Shown one piece after another: positions 9,298 to 18,468 of a DNA stretch of 64,000 bases (its first letter is position 1; every line of letters starts with the position of its first letter). Location of the stretch: contig NZ_JADKSH010000002.1 in assembly GCF_015350795.1 (NCBI RefSeq), positions 124,001-188,000 on the forward strand, written 5' to 3'. Under the pieces are notes generated by a model, which was given only the letters and a program-made list of their open reading frames with translations, had not been told where the DNA came from and searched no databases. Source of the stretch: Microbacterium sp. VKM Ac-2870. Its GTDB lineage: Bacteria; Actinomycetota; Actinomycetes; Actinomycetales; Microbacteriaceae. The position numbers and the translations under genes were made by a program.

Positions 9298-9666
9298 GTG
9301 CCAACCATTCAGCAGTTGGTTCGCAAGGGACGTACGCCCAAGGTCACCAAGACCAAGGCGCCCGCCCTGAAGGCGAACCCGCAGCAGGCGGGTGTCTGCA
9401 CCCGCGTGTACACGACCACGCCCAAGAAGCCGAACTCGGCGATGCGCAAGGTCGCCCGTGTCAAGCTCCGCAACGGCACCGAGGTCACCGCCTACATCCC
9501 CGGCGAGGGTCACAACCTGCAGGAGCACTCGCTCGTGCTCGTCCGTGGAGGCCGTGTCAAGGACCTTCCCGGTGTCCGTTACAAGATCGTCCGTGGCGCC
9601 CTGGACACCCAGGCCGTCAAGAACCGTAAGCAGGCTCGCAGCCGCTACGGCGCCAAGAAGGGTTGA
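9298..9666 (+). CDS. rpsL: 30S ribosomal protein S12
   Basis: A 122-residue protein with the near-invariant S12 sequence, including [17 protein letters not shown] and [11 protein letters not shown], and the KDLPGV loop near residue 90 that sits at the decoding centre. The Lys positions where streptomycin-resistance substitutions arise look wild type. The start is GTG, chosen by the AGGAG site six bases upstream. It is the first gene of the str operon and is followed by rpsG after five bases. Confidence 0.98.
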   Translation: MPTIQQLVRKGRTPKVTKTKAPALKANPQQAGVCTRVYTTTPKKPNSAMRKVARVKLRNGTEVTAYIPGEGHNLQEHSLVLVRGGRVKDLPGVRYKIVRGALDTQAVKNRKQARSRYGAKKG

Positions 9667-9671
9667 GTTAG

Positions 9672-10142
9672 ATGCCTCGTAAGGGACCCGCACCCCGCCG
9701 CGTCGTCGTCAACGACCCGGTCTACGGTGCTCCGATCGTCACCCAGCTGGTGAACAAGATCCTCGTGGACGGCAAGAAGTCCATCGCCGAGTCGATCGTC
9801 TACACCGCCCTCAAGGGCGTGGAGGCCAAGAACGGCCAGGATGCCGTGGCGACGCTCAAGAAGGCGCTCGACAACGTCCGCCCCACCCTCGAGGTCAAGA
9901 GCCGCCGCGTCGGTGGCTCCACCTACCAGGTGCCCGTCGAGGTCAAGCCGCACCGTGCGAACACGCTTGCGCTGCGCTGGCTCGTCTCCTACGCGAAGGG
10001 TCGTCGTGAGAAGACGATGACCGAGCGTCTGCAGAACGAGATCCTCGACGCATCGAACGGCCTGGGTGCCGCGGTCAAGCGCCGCGAAGACACCCACAAG
10101 ATGGCCGAGTCGAACCGCGCCTTCGCGCACTACCGCTGGTAA
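9672..10142 (+). CDS. rpsG: 30S ribosomal protein S7
   Basis: A 156-residue S7, the primary assembly protein of the 30S head. It opens with [10 protein letters not shown] and contains the conserved [15 protein letters not shown] and [14 protein letters not shown] blocks, ending in the helical [11 protein letters not shown] segment that contacts the E-site. The length matches the usual 156 residues. It lies 5 bases after rpsL and 83 bases before fusA; a long hairpin lies in that last gap. Confidence 0.98.
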   Translation: MPRKGPAPRRVVVNDPVYGAPIVTQLVNKILVDGKKSIAESIVYTALKGVEAKNGQDAVATLKKALDNVRPTLEVKSRRVGGSTYQVPVEVKPHRANTLALRWLVSYAKGRREKTMTERLQNEILDASNGLGAAVKRREDTHKMAESNRAFAHYRW

Positions 10143-10155
10143 CCAGCGGCGATTC

Positions 10156-10189
10156 GGTGGCCGGCCGGGTACGCACCCGGCCGGCCACC
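10156..10189 (+). terminator. Perfect 15-bp hairpin between rpsG and fusA (no T-run)
   Basis: A GC-rich inverted repeat (10156-10170 with 10175-10189) with a 4-base loop. It is not followed by a T-run, so it is more likely an attenuator, mRNA-processing or stability element than a full terminator. Confidence 0.5.
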
Positions 10190-10225
10190 CCACGACATCC
10201 GTCACACCACAAGTAAGGACACCCC

Positions 10226-12340
10226 GTGGCACAAGAAGTGCTCACCGACCTCAACAAGGTCCGCAACATCGGCATCATGGCTCACATCGATGCCGGCAAG
10301 ACGACGACGACCGAGCGCATCCTCTTCTACACGGGTGTCAACCACAAGATCGGCGAGACGCACGATGGCGCCTCGACGACCGACTGGATGGAGCAGGAGA
10401 AGGAGCGCGGCATCACGATCACGTCTGCCGCCGTGACCTGCTACTGGAACAAGAACCAGATCAACATCATCGACACCCCCGGACACGTCGACTTCACCGT
10501 CGAGGTGGAGCGCTCGCTGCGCGTGCTCGACGGCGCCGTCGCCGTCTTCGACGGCAAGGAGGGTGTCGAGCCCCAGTCCGAGACGGTGTGGCGTCAGGCC
10601 GACAAGTACAACGTCCCGCGCATCTGCTTCGTCAACAAGATGGACAAGCTCGGTGCCGACTTCTACTTCACGGTCGACACGATCGTGAACCGCCTCGGTG
10701 CGAAGCCGCTCGTCATCCAGCTGCCCATCGGCGCGGAGAGCAACTTCCTCGGCGTGATCGACCTCGTCGAGATGCGCGCACTGGTGTGGCCCGGCGACGC
10801 CAAGGGTGATGTCACCATGGGCGCCAAGTACGAGATCCAGGAGATCCCCGCCGACCTCGCCGAGAAGGCCGCGGAGTACCGCCAGGCCCTGCTCGAGACG
10901 GTCGCCGAGACCGACGACGTGCTGCTGGAGAAGTTCTTCGGTGGCGAAGAGCTCACGGTCGCCGAGATCAAGGGCGCGATCCGCAAGCTCACCGTCGCCT
11001 CGGAGATCTACCCGGTGCTGTGTGGCTCGGCGTTCAAGAACCGCGGCGTGCAGCCCATGCTCGACGCGGTCATCGACTACCTGCCGAACCCGCTCGACGT
11101 CGGTGCCATCCAGGCGCACGACCCGAAGGAATACGACACGATCATCGAGCGTCACCCCGACGCGAACGACCCCTTCGCCGCGCTGGCGTTCAAGGTCGCG
11201 GTGCACCCGTTCTTCGGTCGCCTCACCTACATCCGCGTCTACTCGGGTCGCCTCGACTCGGGTGCGCAGGTCATCAACTCGACCAAGGGCAAGAAGGAGC
11301 GCATCGGAAAGATCTTCCAGATGCACGCCAACAAGGAGATCCCGGTTCCCGCGGTGTCCGCCGGCAACATCTACGCCGTCATCGGCCTGAAGGACACCAC
11401 CACCGGTGACACCCTGACCGACCCGGCTGAGCCCGTCGTGCTGGAGTCGATGACGTTCCCCGAGCCCGTCATCGAGGTTGCCATCGAGCCGAAGACCAAG
11501 GCCGACCAGGAGAAGCTGGGTGTCGCCATCCAGAAGCTCGCTGAAGAGGATCCGACCTTCCGCACCGAGCTCAACCCCGACACCGGCCAGACGGTCATCA
11601 AGGGCATGGGCGAGTTGCACCTCGACATCCTCGTCGACCGCATGAAGCGCGAGTTCAACGTCGAGGCCAACGTCGGCAAGCCCCAGGTCGCGTACCGCGA
11701 GACGATCAAGAAGACCGTCGAGCGTCACGACTACACGCACAAGAAGCAGACCGGTGGTTCGGGTCAGTTCGCGAAGATCCAGTTCGCGCTCGAGCCGCTC
11801 GATCTCGCCGCCGAGAAGACGTACGAGTTCGAGAACAAGGTCACCGGTGGCCGCATTCCGCGCGAGTACATCGAGCCCACCAACCAGGGCTTCCAGGACG
11901 CCATGAACGTCGGCGTCCTCGCCGGCTACCCCATGGTGGGCGTCAAGGCCAGCCTGCTCGACGGTGCGTCGCACGACGTCGACTCGTCCGAAATGGCGTT
12001 CAAGATCGCCGGCTCCATGGGCTTCAAGGAGGCGGTCCGCAAGGCGAACCCCGTCCTCCTCGAGCCGCTCATGGCCGTCGAGGTGCGCACGCCCGAGGAG
12101 TACATGGGCGACGTCATCGGCGACTTGAACTCGCGTCGTGGCCAGATCCAGTCGATGGAGGACGGTTCGGGCATCAAGATCGTCCGCGCCCTCGTGCCGC
12201 TGTCGGAGATGTTCGGTTACATCGGCGACCTGCGCTCCAAGACCTCGGGCCGCGCCGTGTACTCGATGGAGTTCGACTCGTACGCCGAGGTGCCCCGCGC
12301 CGTGGCCGACGAGATCGTCCAGAAGAACAAGGGCGAGTAA
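10226..12340 (+). CDS. fusA: Elongation factor G
   Basis: A 704-residue translational GTPase that drives tRNA-mRNA translocation. GTP-binding motifs are clear: G1 [15 protein letters not shown], switch [11 protein letters not shown]3 DTPGHVDF, G4 NKMD. Domains II-V follow, with GMGELHLDI in domain III and [15 protein letters not shown] in domain IV. The length equals canonical EF-G (about 700 residues). The start is GTG preceded by AAGGA. It is the third gene of the str operon and is separated from tuf by 166 bases with another hairpin and a probable tuf promoter. Confidence 0.98.
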   Translation: MAQEVLTDLNKVRNIGIMAHIDAGKTTTTERILFYTGVNHKIGETHDGASTTDWMEQEKERGITITSAAVTCYWNKNQINIIDTPGHVDFTVEVERSLRVLDGAVAVFDGKEGVEPQSETVWRQADKYNVPRICFVNKMDKLGADFYFTVDTIVNRLGAKPLVIQLPIGAESNFLGVIDLVEMRALVWPGDAKGDVTMGAKYEIQEIPADLAEKAAEYRQALLETVAETDDVLLEKFFGGEELTVAEIKGAIRKLTVASEIYPVLCGSAFKNRGVQPMLDAVIDYLPNPLDVGAIQAHDPKEYDTIIERHPDANDPFAALAFKVAVHPFFGRLTYIRVYSGRLDSGAQVINSTKGKKERIGKIFQMHANKEIPVPAVSAGNIYAVIGLKDTTTGDTLTDPAEPVVLESMTFPEPVIEVAIEPKTKADQEKLGVAIQKLAEEDPTFRTELNPDTGQTVIKGMGELHLDILVDRMKREFNVEANVGKPQVAYRETIKKTVERHDYTHKKQTGGSGQFAKIQFALEPLDLAAEKTYEFENKVTGGRIPREYIEPTNQGFQDAMNVGVLAGYPMVGVKASLLDGASHDVDSSEMAFKIAGSMGFKEAVRKANPVLLEPLMAVEVRTPEEYMGDVIGDLNSRRGQIQSMEDGSGIKIVRALVPLSEMFGYIGDLRSKTSGRAVYSMEFDSYAEVPRAVADEIVQKNKGE

Positions 12341-12347
12341 CCCGCTG

Positions 12348-12397
12348 GGATGCTGTGCGCAGAGCCCTCTGTGCAGAGGGATCCGCGCACAGCATCC
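12348..12397 (+). terminator. Nested hairpin downstream of fusA
   Basis: A 13-bp outer stem (12348-12360 with 12385-12397) encloses an inner 6-bp stem (12365-12370 with 12375-12380). There is no T-run. It may pause or process the str transcript before tuf. Confidence 0.5.
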
Positions 12398-12425
12398 GCA
12401 CAAACTGAATACAGACCCAGTCGTC

Positions 12426-12431
12426 TAGACT
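12426..12431 (+). promoter_or_regulatory. Possible -10 box of a tuf promoter
   Basis: TAGACT fits the -10 pattern seen at other genes here. No convincing -35 lies 16-18 bases upstream. It sits just after the fusA hairpin, so separate tuf transcription is plausible. Confidence 0.35.
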
Positions 12432-12506
12432 GACACCCATCCCCGTAGAGCCCCGGTCGCAATCCAGCGCCCGGAACCTCTACACGAATGTCCTGAGGAG
12501 GACCCA

Positions 12507-13700
12507 GTGGCCAAGGCCAAGTTCGAGCGGACCAAGCCGCACGTCAACATCGGAACGATCGGTCACGTCGACCACGGCAAGACCACGCTCACCGCTGCCA
12601 TCTCGAAGGTGCTTGCCGACAAGTTCCCGTCGGCGACCAACGTGCAGCGTGACTTCGCGTCGATCGACTCGGCGCCCGAAGAGCGTCAGCGTGGTATCAC
12701 GATCAACATCTCGCACGTCGAGTACGAGACCCCGAAGCGCCACTACGCGCACGTCGACGCGCCCGGCCACGCCGACTACATCAAGAACATGATCACCGGT
12801 GCCGCTCAGATGGATGGCGCGATCCTCGTGGTCGCCGCCACCGATGGCCCGATGGCTCAGACGCGTGAGCACGTGCTGCTCGCCAAGCAGGTCGGCGTTC
12901 CCTACCTGCTGGTCGCGCTGAACAAGAGCGACATGGTCGACGACGAGGAGATCCTGGAGCTCGTCGAGCTCGAGGTTCGCGAGCTGCTGTCGTCGCAGGA
13001 CTTCGATGGCGACAACGCCCCCGTCGTGCGTGTCTCGGGCCTGAAGGCTCTCGAGGGCGACGAGAAGTGGGTCGAGTCGATCGTCGAGCTCATGGCTGCC
13101 GTCGACGAGTCCATCCCGGACCCGGTGCGCGACAAGGACAAGCCCTTCCTGATGCCCATCGAGGACGTCTTCACGATCACCGGTCGTGGCACCGTCGTCA
13201 CGGGCCGCGCCGAGCGTGGCACGCTGGCCATCAACTCCGAGGTCGAGATCGTCGGCATCCGCCCGACGCAGAAGACCATCGTCACGGGTATCGAGATGTT
13301 CCACAAGCAGCTCGATGAGGCGTGGGCCGGCGAGAACTGTGGTCTGCTCCTTCGTGGCACCAAGCGTGACGACGTCGAGCGCGGCCAGGTTGTCGTCAAG
13401 CCCGGTTCGGTCACCCCGCACACCAACTTCGAGGGCACGGCGTACATCCTGTCCAAGGAAGAGGGCGGCCGCCACAACCCGTTCTTCACGAACTACCGCC
13501 CGCAGTTCTACTTCCGTACCACGGACGTGACCGGCGTCATCACGCTGCCCGAGGGCACCGAGATGGTCATGCCCGGTGACACCACCGAGATGTCGGTCGA
13601 GCTCATCCAGCCGATCGCCATGGAAGACGGCCTCGGCTTCGCGATCCGTGAGGGTGGCCGCACCGTCGGTGCCGGTACCGTCACCAAGATCCTGAAGTAA
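12507..13700 (+). CDS. tuf: Elongation factor Tu
   Basis: A 397-residue GTPase that delivers aminoacyl-tRNA to the ribosome. G1 ([14 protein letters not shown]), G3 ([18 protein letters not shown]) and G4 (NKSD) are intact. The two beta-barrel domains carry the expected [13 protein letters not shown] and [10 protein letters not shown] blocks. The start is GTG with an AGGAGG site at 12495-12500. It has a strong terminator directly downstream, so it ends the str cluster. Confidence 0.98.
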   Translation: MAKAKFERTKPHVNIGTIGHVDHGKTTLTAAISKVLADKFPSATNVQRDFASIDSAPEERQRGITINISHVEYETPKRHYAHVDAPGHADYIKNMITGAAQMDGAILVVAATDGPMAQTREHVLLAKQVGVPYLLVALNKSDMVDDEEILELVELEVRELLSSQDFDGDNAPVVRVSGLKALEGDEKWVESIVELMAAVDESIPDPVRDKDKPFLMPIEDVFTITGRGTVVTGRAERGTLAINSEVEIVGIRPTQKTIVTGIEMFHKQLDEAWAGENCGLLLRGTKRDDVERGQVVVKPGSVTPHTNFEGTAYILSKEEGGRHNPFFTNYRPQFYFRTTDVTGVITLPEGTEMVMPGDTTEMSVELIQPIAMEDGLGFAIREGGRTVGAGTVTKILK

Positions 13701-13716
13701 GCACCTCGCGGATCTG

Positions 13717-13749
13717 AAACCCCCGGGAGCCTCGTGCTCCCGGGGGTTT
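13717..13749 (+). terminator. Terminator of tuf
   Basis: A perfect 14-bp stem (13717-13730 with 13736-13749) with loop CTCGT. The 3' arm ends in GGGGGTTT. This is the expected end of the str operon. Confidence 0.8.
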
Positions 13750-13771
13750 CGTCGTCCCTGGGGTCGGCCCC

Positions 13772-13800
13772 TAGGCACGGACCACGCGCGGCGTCAGAAT
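13772..13800 (+). promoter_or_regulatory. Possible promoter of the small acidic gene
   Basis: TAGGCA (13772-13777) and CAGAAT (13795-13800) are 17 bases apart and would give a leader of about 37 nt before the ATG at 13844. Confidence 0.4.
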
Positions 13801-13843
13801 GTCCTCAGCGCGCCGTGCGCTGGCGACCGAGAGGGGATGGGCA

Positions 13844-14056
13844 ATGGGGCTCGACGACATCGTGAATCAGGGCAAGCAGTTCTTGGATCAGAACAAGGAC
13901 AAGATCGACGAGGTGATCCACTCCGACAAGGCGGAGGAGGTCAGCGACACCGTGCTCGACGCGGCCGCCGACTTCGTCAAGAAGGTGGCGCCTGATCAGT
14001 TCGACGCGAAGGTTGACGACGTTCGCGACCAGGTCGACGGAGCGATCGGAAACTGA
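13844..14056 (+). CDS. Small acidic helical protein, MT0933-antitoxin-like
   Basis: A 70-residue, highly charged protein that looks like one or two long amphipathic helices: D-D-I-V-N-Q-G-K-Q-F-L-D-Q-N-K-D near the start and D-A-A-A-D-F-V-K-K-V in the middle. The ATG at 13844 is preferred over an in-frame ATG at 13799 because GAGGGG lies just upstream and the extra residues are unlike the family. The pattern resembles small actinobacterial proteins annotated as MT0933/Rv0909-type antitoxins; this is recognition by pattern and moderately sure. No toxin gene lies next to it, so it is either an orphan or not an antitoxin. A terminator follows after eight bases. Confidence 0.65.
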   Translation: MGLDDIVNQGKQFLDQNKDKIDEVIHSDKAEEVSDTVLDAAADFVKKVAPDQFDAKVDDVRDQVDGAIGN

Positions 14057-14064
14057 TGCTATTC

Positions 14065-14092
14065 AGGGGCGGATGCCGCGGCATCCGCCCCT
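14065..14092 (+). terminator. Terminator after the small acidic gene
   Basis: A perfect 13-bp inverted repeat (14065-14077 with 14080-14092) that includes the frequent GGATGCC/GGCATCC pair, followed by TTCG. It can act as a terminator for the gene ending at 14056. Confidence 0.65.
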
Positions 14093-14128
14093 TTCGCCTG
14101 CCGTGTTGAAATCGATATCGTCGTCAAC

Positions 14129-14157
14129 TTGACGCTGGGGCCACCAGGCCATAGCGT
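14129..14157 (+). promoter_or_regulatory. Promoter of the candidate non-coding RNA
   Basis: TTGACG (14129-14134) and TAGCGT (14152-14157) are exactly 17 bases apart, one of the best promoter matches in the window. Transcription would begin near 14164. Confidence 0.65.
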
Positions 14158-14163
14158 CGACCT

Positions 14164-14575
14164 TGGTCAGTACGACGCCGGGGGGCTGAAAACCGACTGA
14201 ACGGACTGTGGGGGTTCGTTCCGCCGCACCGCACTCTCAGATGAGTGCGTGTGCACGGTGACAGGTTGTGGGGGCATGAGCACTGCTCGTGGATTACTGG
14301 GGGACCTTCGGGGGACCCGAGCACACTCGTTGCGGCACGGTCTTTCCGGTCGCGCGCCTCTCGCTCCTGCCGGCGTCGGACGATTCGCCGCCGATGTGGA
14401 TGCCGGGGGGCTTCCGCATTGCGCCCGTCCGCGCCATGGCGTCGTTATCGGCGTTGCGTCGTCGCGTCGGGGGGACGCGGCGCGCTAAGGCCCGGGACGC
14501 GCGGTCGGGGGGCCGCGCGTCCCGCGGAGACCGGGAGGGGTGGGCTTTCCCCAAGGGCCCACCCCTCCCTTTTTT
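14164..14575 (+). ncRNA. Candidate structured RNA with repeated G5-G6 hairpin loops
   Basis: The segment is bracketed by a promoter and a 13-bp terminator with six T's. It has eight G5-G6 runs: 14180-14185, 14210-14214, 14270-14274, 14299-14303, 14310-14314, 14405-14410, 14469-14474 and 14507-14512. Several lie in loops of inverted repeats. The pairs are 14199-14203 with 14217-14221; 14284-14289 with 14318-14323 (two runs inside); 14394-14400 with 14413-14419 (one G-T pair); 14463-14468 with 14474-14479; and a perfect 12-bp stem 14493-14504 with 14513-14524. It lacks RNase P, tmRNA or SRP RNA core motifs as far as I can tell. About 410 nt long. Function unknown; a sponge or protein-binding RNA is one possibility. 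Confidence 0.5.
14533..14575 (+). terminator. Strong intrinsic terminator of the candidate RNA
   Basis: A 13-bp stem (14533-14545 with 14557-14569), an 11-base loop, then TTTTTT (14570-14575). It is the most classical Rho-independent terminator in the window, and its T-run shows that the transcript runs on the + strand. Confidence 0.85.
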
Positions 14576-14628
14576 GGGGCTGAACGCGGGCGCACGGGAT
14601 GCCGGCTCAGGGCGCGACACGCCCGGGT

Positions 14629-14657
14629 TTGCGACACGCCCGGCGGGCACGTAGACT
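14629..14657 (+). promoter_or_regulatory. Promoter of the S10 operon
   Basis: TTGCGA (14629-14634) and TAGACT (14652-14657) have a 17-base spacer. The transcript would start near 14664 and carry a leader of about 270 nt before rpsJ. The leader contains a CCCG-GAAA-CGGG hairpin near 14791-14802 and other GC-rich stems, so ribosomal-protein autoregulation is possible. Confidence 0.65.
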
Positions 14658-14935
14658 ACTGAGGTTCCACATTCTTGCGTGCGCGAAAGCAGCGCGCGGG
14701 ATCACTGCCAGGGCAGTGCATAGGCGGCGCATCCTCTTCAGGGTCGCGCAATGACCTAGGCCGCGGGTAGCAGAACACGACAACCCGATCTCTCCCGGAA
14801 ACGGGATTCGTGCGCGTGCGCACGGCGATCGGAACTGACATCAGAACAGTGGTGCGCAAGTGCCCGGCACAGAACCCTGTGCCATGTGCGTCCAATGCCC
14901 CCGAGGTACGACGCGAGAAAGAGAGTGAGCAGACA

Positions 14936-15244
14936 ATGGCGGGACAGAAGATCCGCATTCGCCTGAAGTCGTATGACCACGAGGTCATCGACACGTCGGC
15001 GCGCAAGATCGTCGACACGGTGACCCGCGCAGGCGCCACCGTTGTGGGCCCCGTGCCCCTTCCGACCGAGAAGAACGTCGTGTGCGTCATCCGGTCGCCC
15101 CACAAGTACAAGGACAGCCGCGAGCACTTCGAGATGCGCACTCACAAGCGCCTGATCGACATCATCGACCCGACGCCCAAGGCCGTCGACTCGCTGATGC
15201 GTCTCGACCTCCCGGCCGATGTCAACATCGAGATCAAGCTCTGA
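14936..15244 (+). CDS. rpsJ: 30S ribosomal protein S10
   Basis: A 102-residue S10 (family length 102) with [30 protein letters not shown] and RTHKRLIDI. The ATG at 14936 is chosen because it gives the family N-terminus [11 protein letters not shown]; the longer frame upstream has no homologous sequence. S10 binds the 30S head and also serves as NusE in antitermination. It is the first gene of the S10 operon; rplC starts ten bases after the stop. Confidence 0.98.
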   Translation: MAGQKIRIRLKSYDHEVIDTSARKIVDTVTRAGATVVGPVPLPTEKNVVCVIRSPHKYKDSREHFEMRTHKRLIDIIDPTPKAVDSLMRLDLPADVNIEIKL

Positions 15245-15254
15245 GGTCCCGGTC

Positions 15255-15914
15255 ATGGCACACATCAACGAAAAGGTTTCCAAGGGCCTGCTCGGCACCA
15301 AGCTGGGCATGACCCAGGTATGGGACGAGAACGGCAAGATCGTTCCCGTCACCGTCATCGAGGTGGCCCCCAACGTGGTCACCCAGGTGCGCACGCCCGA
15401 GCGTGACGGCTACAACGCCGTTCAGATCGCTTACGGCCAGATCGACCCCCGCAAGGTGAACAAGCCCCTGACGGCTCACTTCGAGGCCGCGGGCGTCACG
15501 CCCCGTCGTCACCTCACCGAGGTGCGCACGGCGGATGCCGCTGACTACGCGCTGGGCCAGGAGCTCACCGTCGACGCCACCTTCGAAGCCGGCCAGCTGG
15601 TCGACGTGGTCGGCACCAGCAAGGGCAAGGGCACCGCGGGTGTCATGAAGCGCCACAACTTCAAGGGTGTCTCCGCTTCGCACGGTTCGCACCGCAACCA
15701 CCGCAAGCCCGGTTCCATTGGTGCCTCGTCGACGCCCAGCCGCGTCTTCAAGGGCATGCGCATGGCCGGCCGCATGGGTGGCGAGCGCGTGACCGTCCTC
15801 AACCTCACGGTGCACGCCGTCGACACCGAGAAGGGTCTGCTGCTCGTCAAGGGCGCCGTCCCCGGTGCCCGCGGTCGCATCGTCTACGTCCGCAACGCAG
15901 TGAAGGGTGCCTGA
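15255..15914 (+). CDS. rplC: 50S ribosomal protein L3
   Basis: A 219-residue L3 from an ATG at 15255 ([21 protein letters not shown]). The long loop reaching the peptidyl-transferase centre is seen as [23 protein letters not shown] (starting near residue 132). An in-frame upstream start at 15219 would overlap rpsJ and is not supported. It is the second gene of the S10 operon. Confidence 0.97.
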   Translation: MAHINEKVSKGLLGTKLGMTQVWDENGKIVPVTVIEVAPNVVTQVRTPERDGYNAVQIAYGQIDPRKVNKPLTAHFEAAGVTPRRHLTEVRTADAADYALGQELTVDATFEAGQLVDVVGTSKGKGTAGVMKRHNFKGVSASHGSHRNHRKPGSIGASSTPSRVFKGMRMAGRMGGERVTVLNLTVHAVDTEKGLLLVKGAVPGARGRIVYVRNAVKGA

Positions 15915-15916
15915 TC

Positions 15917-16579
15917 ATGGCTGACTCGACTCTCGCGCTCGACGTCCACAGCCCCAACGGCAAGAAGACCGGTTCGGTCGCGCTTCCCGCTGCACTGTTC
16001 GACGTCAAGACGAACATCCCCCTCATCCACCAGGTCGTCGTGGCGCAGCTCGCCGCGGCACGCCAGGGCACGCACTCGACCAAGCGTCGCGGCGAGGTCT
16101 CCGGTGCAGGCCGCAAGCCCTTCAAGCAGAAGGGCACGGGTAACGCTCGTCAGGGCTCCATCCGCGCGCCGCACATGACCGGTGGTGGCATCGTCCACGG
16201 GCCCAAGCCGCGTGACTACTCGCAGCGCACCCCCAAGAAAATGGTTGCCGCCGCACTGCTGGGCGCGCTCAGCGACCGTGCACGCGGTGGACGCCTCCAC
16301 GTCGTCGACTCGTTCGGCATCGAGGGCGCCCCGTCGACCAAGGCTGCCGCTGCCGTGCTCGCCGAGCTCGCCCCGACCAAGAATGTCCTGGTCGTCATCG
16401 AGCGCGGTGACGAGCTCACCGTCAAGAGCGTCCGCAACCTCGCGTACGTCCACGTGCTGAGCTTCGACCAGCTGAACGCCTACGACGTTCTCGTCTCGAA
16501 CGACATCGTCTTCACCAAGGCCGCCTACGACGCCTTCGTCGCGTCCAAGAGCGCCGCCACCGAGGAGGTCTCGGCATGA
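15917..16579 (+). CDS. rplD: 50S ribosomal protein L4
   Basis: A 220-residue L4 lining the exit tunnel. The tunnel loop [20 protein letters not shown] and the Arg/Gly-rich [11 protein letters not shown] are conserved. In other bacteria L4 represses its own operon by binding the S10 leader; whether it does so here is not known, but the long leader makes it plausible. It overlaps rplW by four bases (ATGA). Confidence 0.97.
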   Translation: MADSTLALDVHSPNGKKTGSVALPAALFDVKTNIPLIHQVVVAQLAAARQGTHSTKRRGEVSGAGRKPFKQKGTGNARQGSIRAPHMTGGGIVHGPKPRDYSQRTPKKMVAAALLGALSDRARGGRLHVVDSFGIEGAPSTKAAAAVLAELAPTKNVLVVIERGDELTVKSVRNLAYVHVLSFDQLNAYDVLVSNDIVFTKAAYDAFVASKSAATEEVSA

Positions 16580-16878
16580 ACGTCTCCGTCAACAAGGACC
16601 CGCGCGACATCATCCTGAAGCCGGTCGTCTCCGAGAAGAGCTACGGGCTCATCGACGAGGGCAAGTACACCTTCCTGGTGGACCCGCGCTCCTCGAAGAC
16701 CGAGATCAAGCTCGCGATCGAGAAGATCTTCGGCGTCAAGGTCGCCGCGGTGAACACGCTCAACCGAACGGGCAAGGCCCGTCGCACCCGCTTCGGCACC
16801 GGCAAGCGCAAGGACACCAAGCGCGCCATCGTCACGCTGAAGTCGGGCACCATCGACATCTTCACGGCCGTCGGCTGA
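16576..16878 (+). CDS. rplW: 50S ribosomal protein L23
   Basis: A 100-residue L23 that sits at the tunnel exit and docks SRP and trigger factor. It has the conserved start [15 protein letters not shown], the [22 protein letters not shown] block and the [16 protein letters not shown] loop. The start overlaps the rplD stop, so it is translationally coupled. Confidence 0.97.
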   Translation: MNVSVNKDPRDIILKPVVSEKSYGLIDEGKYTFLVDPRSSKTEIKLAIEKIFGVKVAAVNTLNRTGKARRTRFGTGKRKDTKRAIVTLKSGTIDIFTAVG

Positions 16879-16902
16879 CAGCTGGGATAGAGGACAACCA
16901 AC

Positions 16903-17742
16903 ATGGCTATTCGCAAGTACAAGCCCACGACCCCCGGTCGCCGCGGTTCGTCGGTGGCCGACTTCGCCGAGATCACCCGATCGACGCCGGAGAAGTCGCT
17001 GCTGCGCCCGCTGTCCAAGACCGGTGGTCGCAACAACCAGGGCCGCATCACGACCCGTCACATCGGTGGTGGCCACAAGCGCCAGTACCGTGTCATCGAC
17101 TTCCGTCGTCATGACAAGGACGGCGTCAACGCCAAGGTCGCGCACATCGAGTACGACCCCAACCGCACCGCACGTATCGCGCTGCTGCACTACTTCGACG
17201 GCGAGAAGCGCTACATCCTCGCGCCGAACAAGCTGTCGCAGGGTGACATCGTCGAGTCGGGCGCAAGCGCCGACATCAAGCCGGGCAACAACCTGCCGCT
17301 GAAGAACATCCCCACCGGTACGGTCATTCACGCGATCGAGCTCCGCCCCGGCGGCGGCGCGAAGATGGCGCGTTCGGCAGGCACCTCGGTGCGTCTCGTC
17401 GCCAAGGACGGCCCCTACGCGCAGCTTCGTCTGCCCTCGGGCGAGATCCGCAACGTCGACGCACGTTGCCGCGCGACGATCGGTGAGGTCGGCAACGCCG
17501 AGCAGTCGAACATCAACTGGGGCAAGGCTGGCCGTAACCGCTGGAAGGGCATCCGCCCGACCGTCCGTGGTGTCGCGATGAACCCGGTCGACCACCCGCA
17601 CGGTGGTGGTGAGGGCAAGACGTCCGGTGGACGTCACCCCGTTTCTCCTTGGGGCCAGGCTGAGGGTCGCACCCGCCACGCCAACAAGGAAAGCGACAAG
17701 TACATCGTCCGTCGTCGCAACGCCGGCAAGAAGCGCAAGTAG
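16903..17742 (+). CDS. rplB: 50S ribosomal protein L2
   Basis: A 279-residue L2 needed for subunit joining and peptidyl-transferase assembly. It contains the diagnostic [19 protein letters not shown] box, whose His is the functionally important residue, and ends in a basic tail ([11 protein letters not shown]). Length and start ([15 protein letters not shown]) match the family. It is preceded by a GAGGA site. Confidence 0.98.
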   Translation: MAIRKYKPTTPGRRGSSVADFAEITRSTPEKSLLRPLSKTGGRNNQGRITTRHIGGGHKRQYRVIDFRRHDKDGVNAKVAHIEYDPNRTARIALLHYFDGEKRYILAPNKLSQGDIVESGASADIKPGNNLPLKNIPTGTVIHAIELRPGGGAKMARSAGTSVRLVAKDGPYAQLRLPSGEIRNVDARCRATIGEVGNAEQSNINWGKAGRNRWKGIRPTVRGVAMNPVDHPHGGGEGKTSGGRHPVSPWGQAEGRTRHANKESDKYIVRRRNAGKKRK

Positions 17743-17754
17743 GAGTAGAGGAAG

Positions 17755-18036
17755 ATGCCTCGCAGCCTGAAGAAGGGCCCCTTCGTCGACGAGCACCTGC
17801 TCCGCAAGGTGGTCTCGCAGAACGATGCCGGTACCAAGAACGTCATCAAGACCTGGTCACGCCGCTCGATGATCATCCCGGCCATGCTGGGTCACACGAT
17901 CGCCGTGCACGACGGACGCAAGCACATCCCTGTGTTCGTGTCCGAGACCATGGTCGGTCACAAGCTGGGCGAGTTCGCGCCCACCCGCACCTTCCGCGGC
18001 CATGAGAAGGACGACAAGAAGGGTCGCCGCCGCTGA
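17755..18036 (+). CDS. rpsS: 30S ribosomal protein S19
   Basis: A 93-residue S19 of the 30S head, starting [15 protein letters not shown] and containing [27 protein letters not shown]. The length is normal. It lies 12 bases after rplB, with rplV following after 39 bases. Confidence 0.98.
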   Translation: MPRSLKKGPFVDEHLLRKVVSQNDAGTKNVIKTWSRRSMIIPAMLGHTIAVHDGRKHIPVFVSETMVGHKLGEFAPTRTFRGHEKDDKKGRRR

Positions 18037-18075
18037 CGCGGTGGTGATCCTGGAGAGGACTAGAGGAGGAGAGAC

Positions 18076-18468
18076 ATGGTGGATTCCATCGCACGCGTCA
18101 AGCACATTCGCGTGACCCCTCAGAAGGCTCGTCGTGTCGTCGCGCTCATCAAGGGCAAGCAGGCTCAGGAGGCCCTGGCCATCCTGAAGTTCGCGCCCCA
18201 GAGTGCCAGCGAGCCGATTTACAAGCTCGTCGCCGCTGCGGTCGCCAACGCCCGCGTGAAGGCTGACAAGGACGGCGAGTTCCTGGACGAGCAGGACCTG
18301 TACGTGCGCAACGCGTACGTGGACGAGGGGTCGACGCTCAAGCGTTTCCGCCCCCGTGCGCAGGGACGTGCCTTCCAGATCAAGAAGCGCACGAGCCACA
18401 TCACGATCGAGCTCGCGACCCCCGAGGTCGCCGATGCTTCGACGACCAGCAAGAAGGCGAGCAAGTAA
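18076..18468 (+). CDS. rplV: 50S ribosomal protein L22
   Basis: A 130-residue L22 whose beta-hairpin lines the exit tunnel ([20 protein letters not shown]) and is the site of macrolide-resistance changes in other species; it looks wild type here. The tail [17 protein letters not shown] is a short extension. The AGGAGGAG site at 18064-18071 supports the ATG at 18076. The stop overlaps the rpsC start (TAATG). Confidence 0.97.
   Translation: MVDSIARVKHIRVTPQKARRVVALIKGKQAQEALAILKFAPQSASEPIYKLVAAAVANARVKADKDGEFLDEQDLYVRNAYVDEGSTLKRFRPRAQGRAFQIKKRTSHITIELATPEVADASTTSKKASK

Larger units (their letters stand above)
14057..14935 (+). other. Long gene-poor gap before the S10 operon
   Basis: The 879 bases contain, in order, a terminator (14065-14092), a good promoter (14129-14157), a G-rich chain of hairpins ending in a strong terminator (14164-14575), a second good promoter (14629-14657) and the S10 leader. 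Frames on either strand (for example 14289-14654) lack a ribosome-binding site and recognisable domains and run through the hairpins and the terminator, so no protein is called. Confidence 0.6.

Noticed and set aside
10202..12403. Minus-strand frame opposite fusA
   Set aside because: Opposite to a near-invariant gene; Leu/Asp/Val/Arg-biased shadow.
14463..14524. 6C RNA on the minus strand
   Set aside because: Read on the minus strand the two stems have C-rich loops like 6C RNA, but the promoter and the T-run of the terminator both lie on the plus strand.
14164..14575. RNase P RNA, tmRNA or SRP RNA
   Set aside because: None of their conserved core sequences (for example GAGGAAAGUC of RNase P, or a CCA-ended tRNA-like tmRNA end) is visible.
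14289..14654. Plus-strand frame in the gap before rpsJ (and minus-strand 14294-14650)
   Set aside because: No ribosome-binding site or family; the plus frame runs through the G-loop hairpins and the terminator. Weighed as a possible small protein but the RNA explanation fits better.
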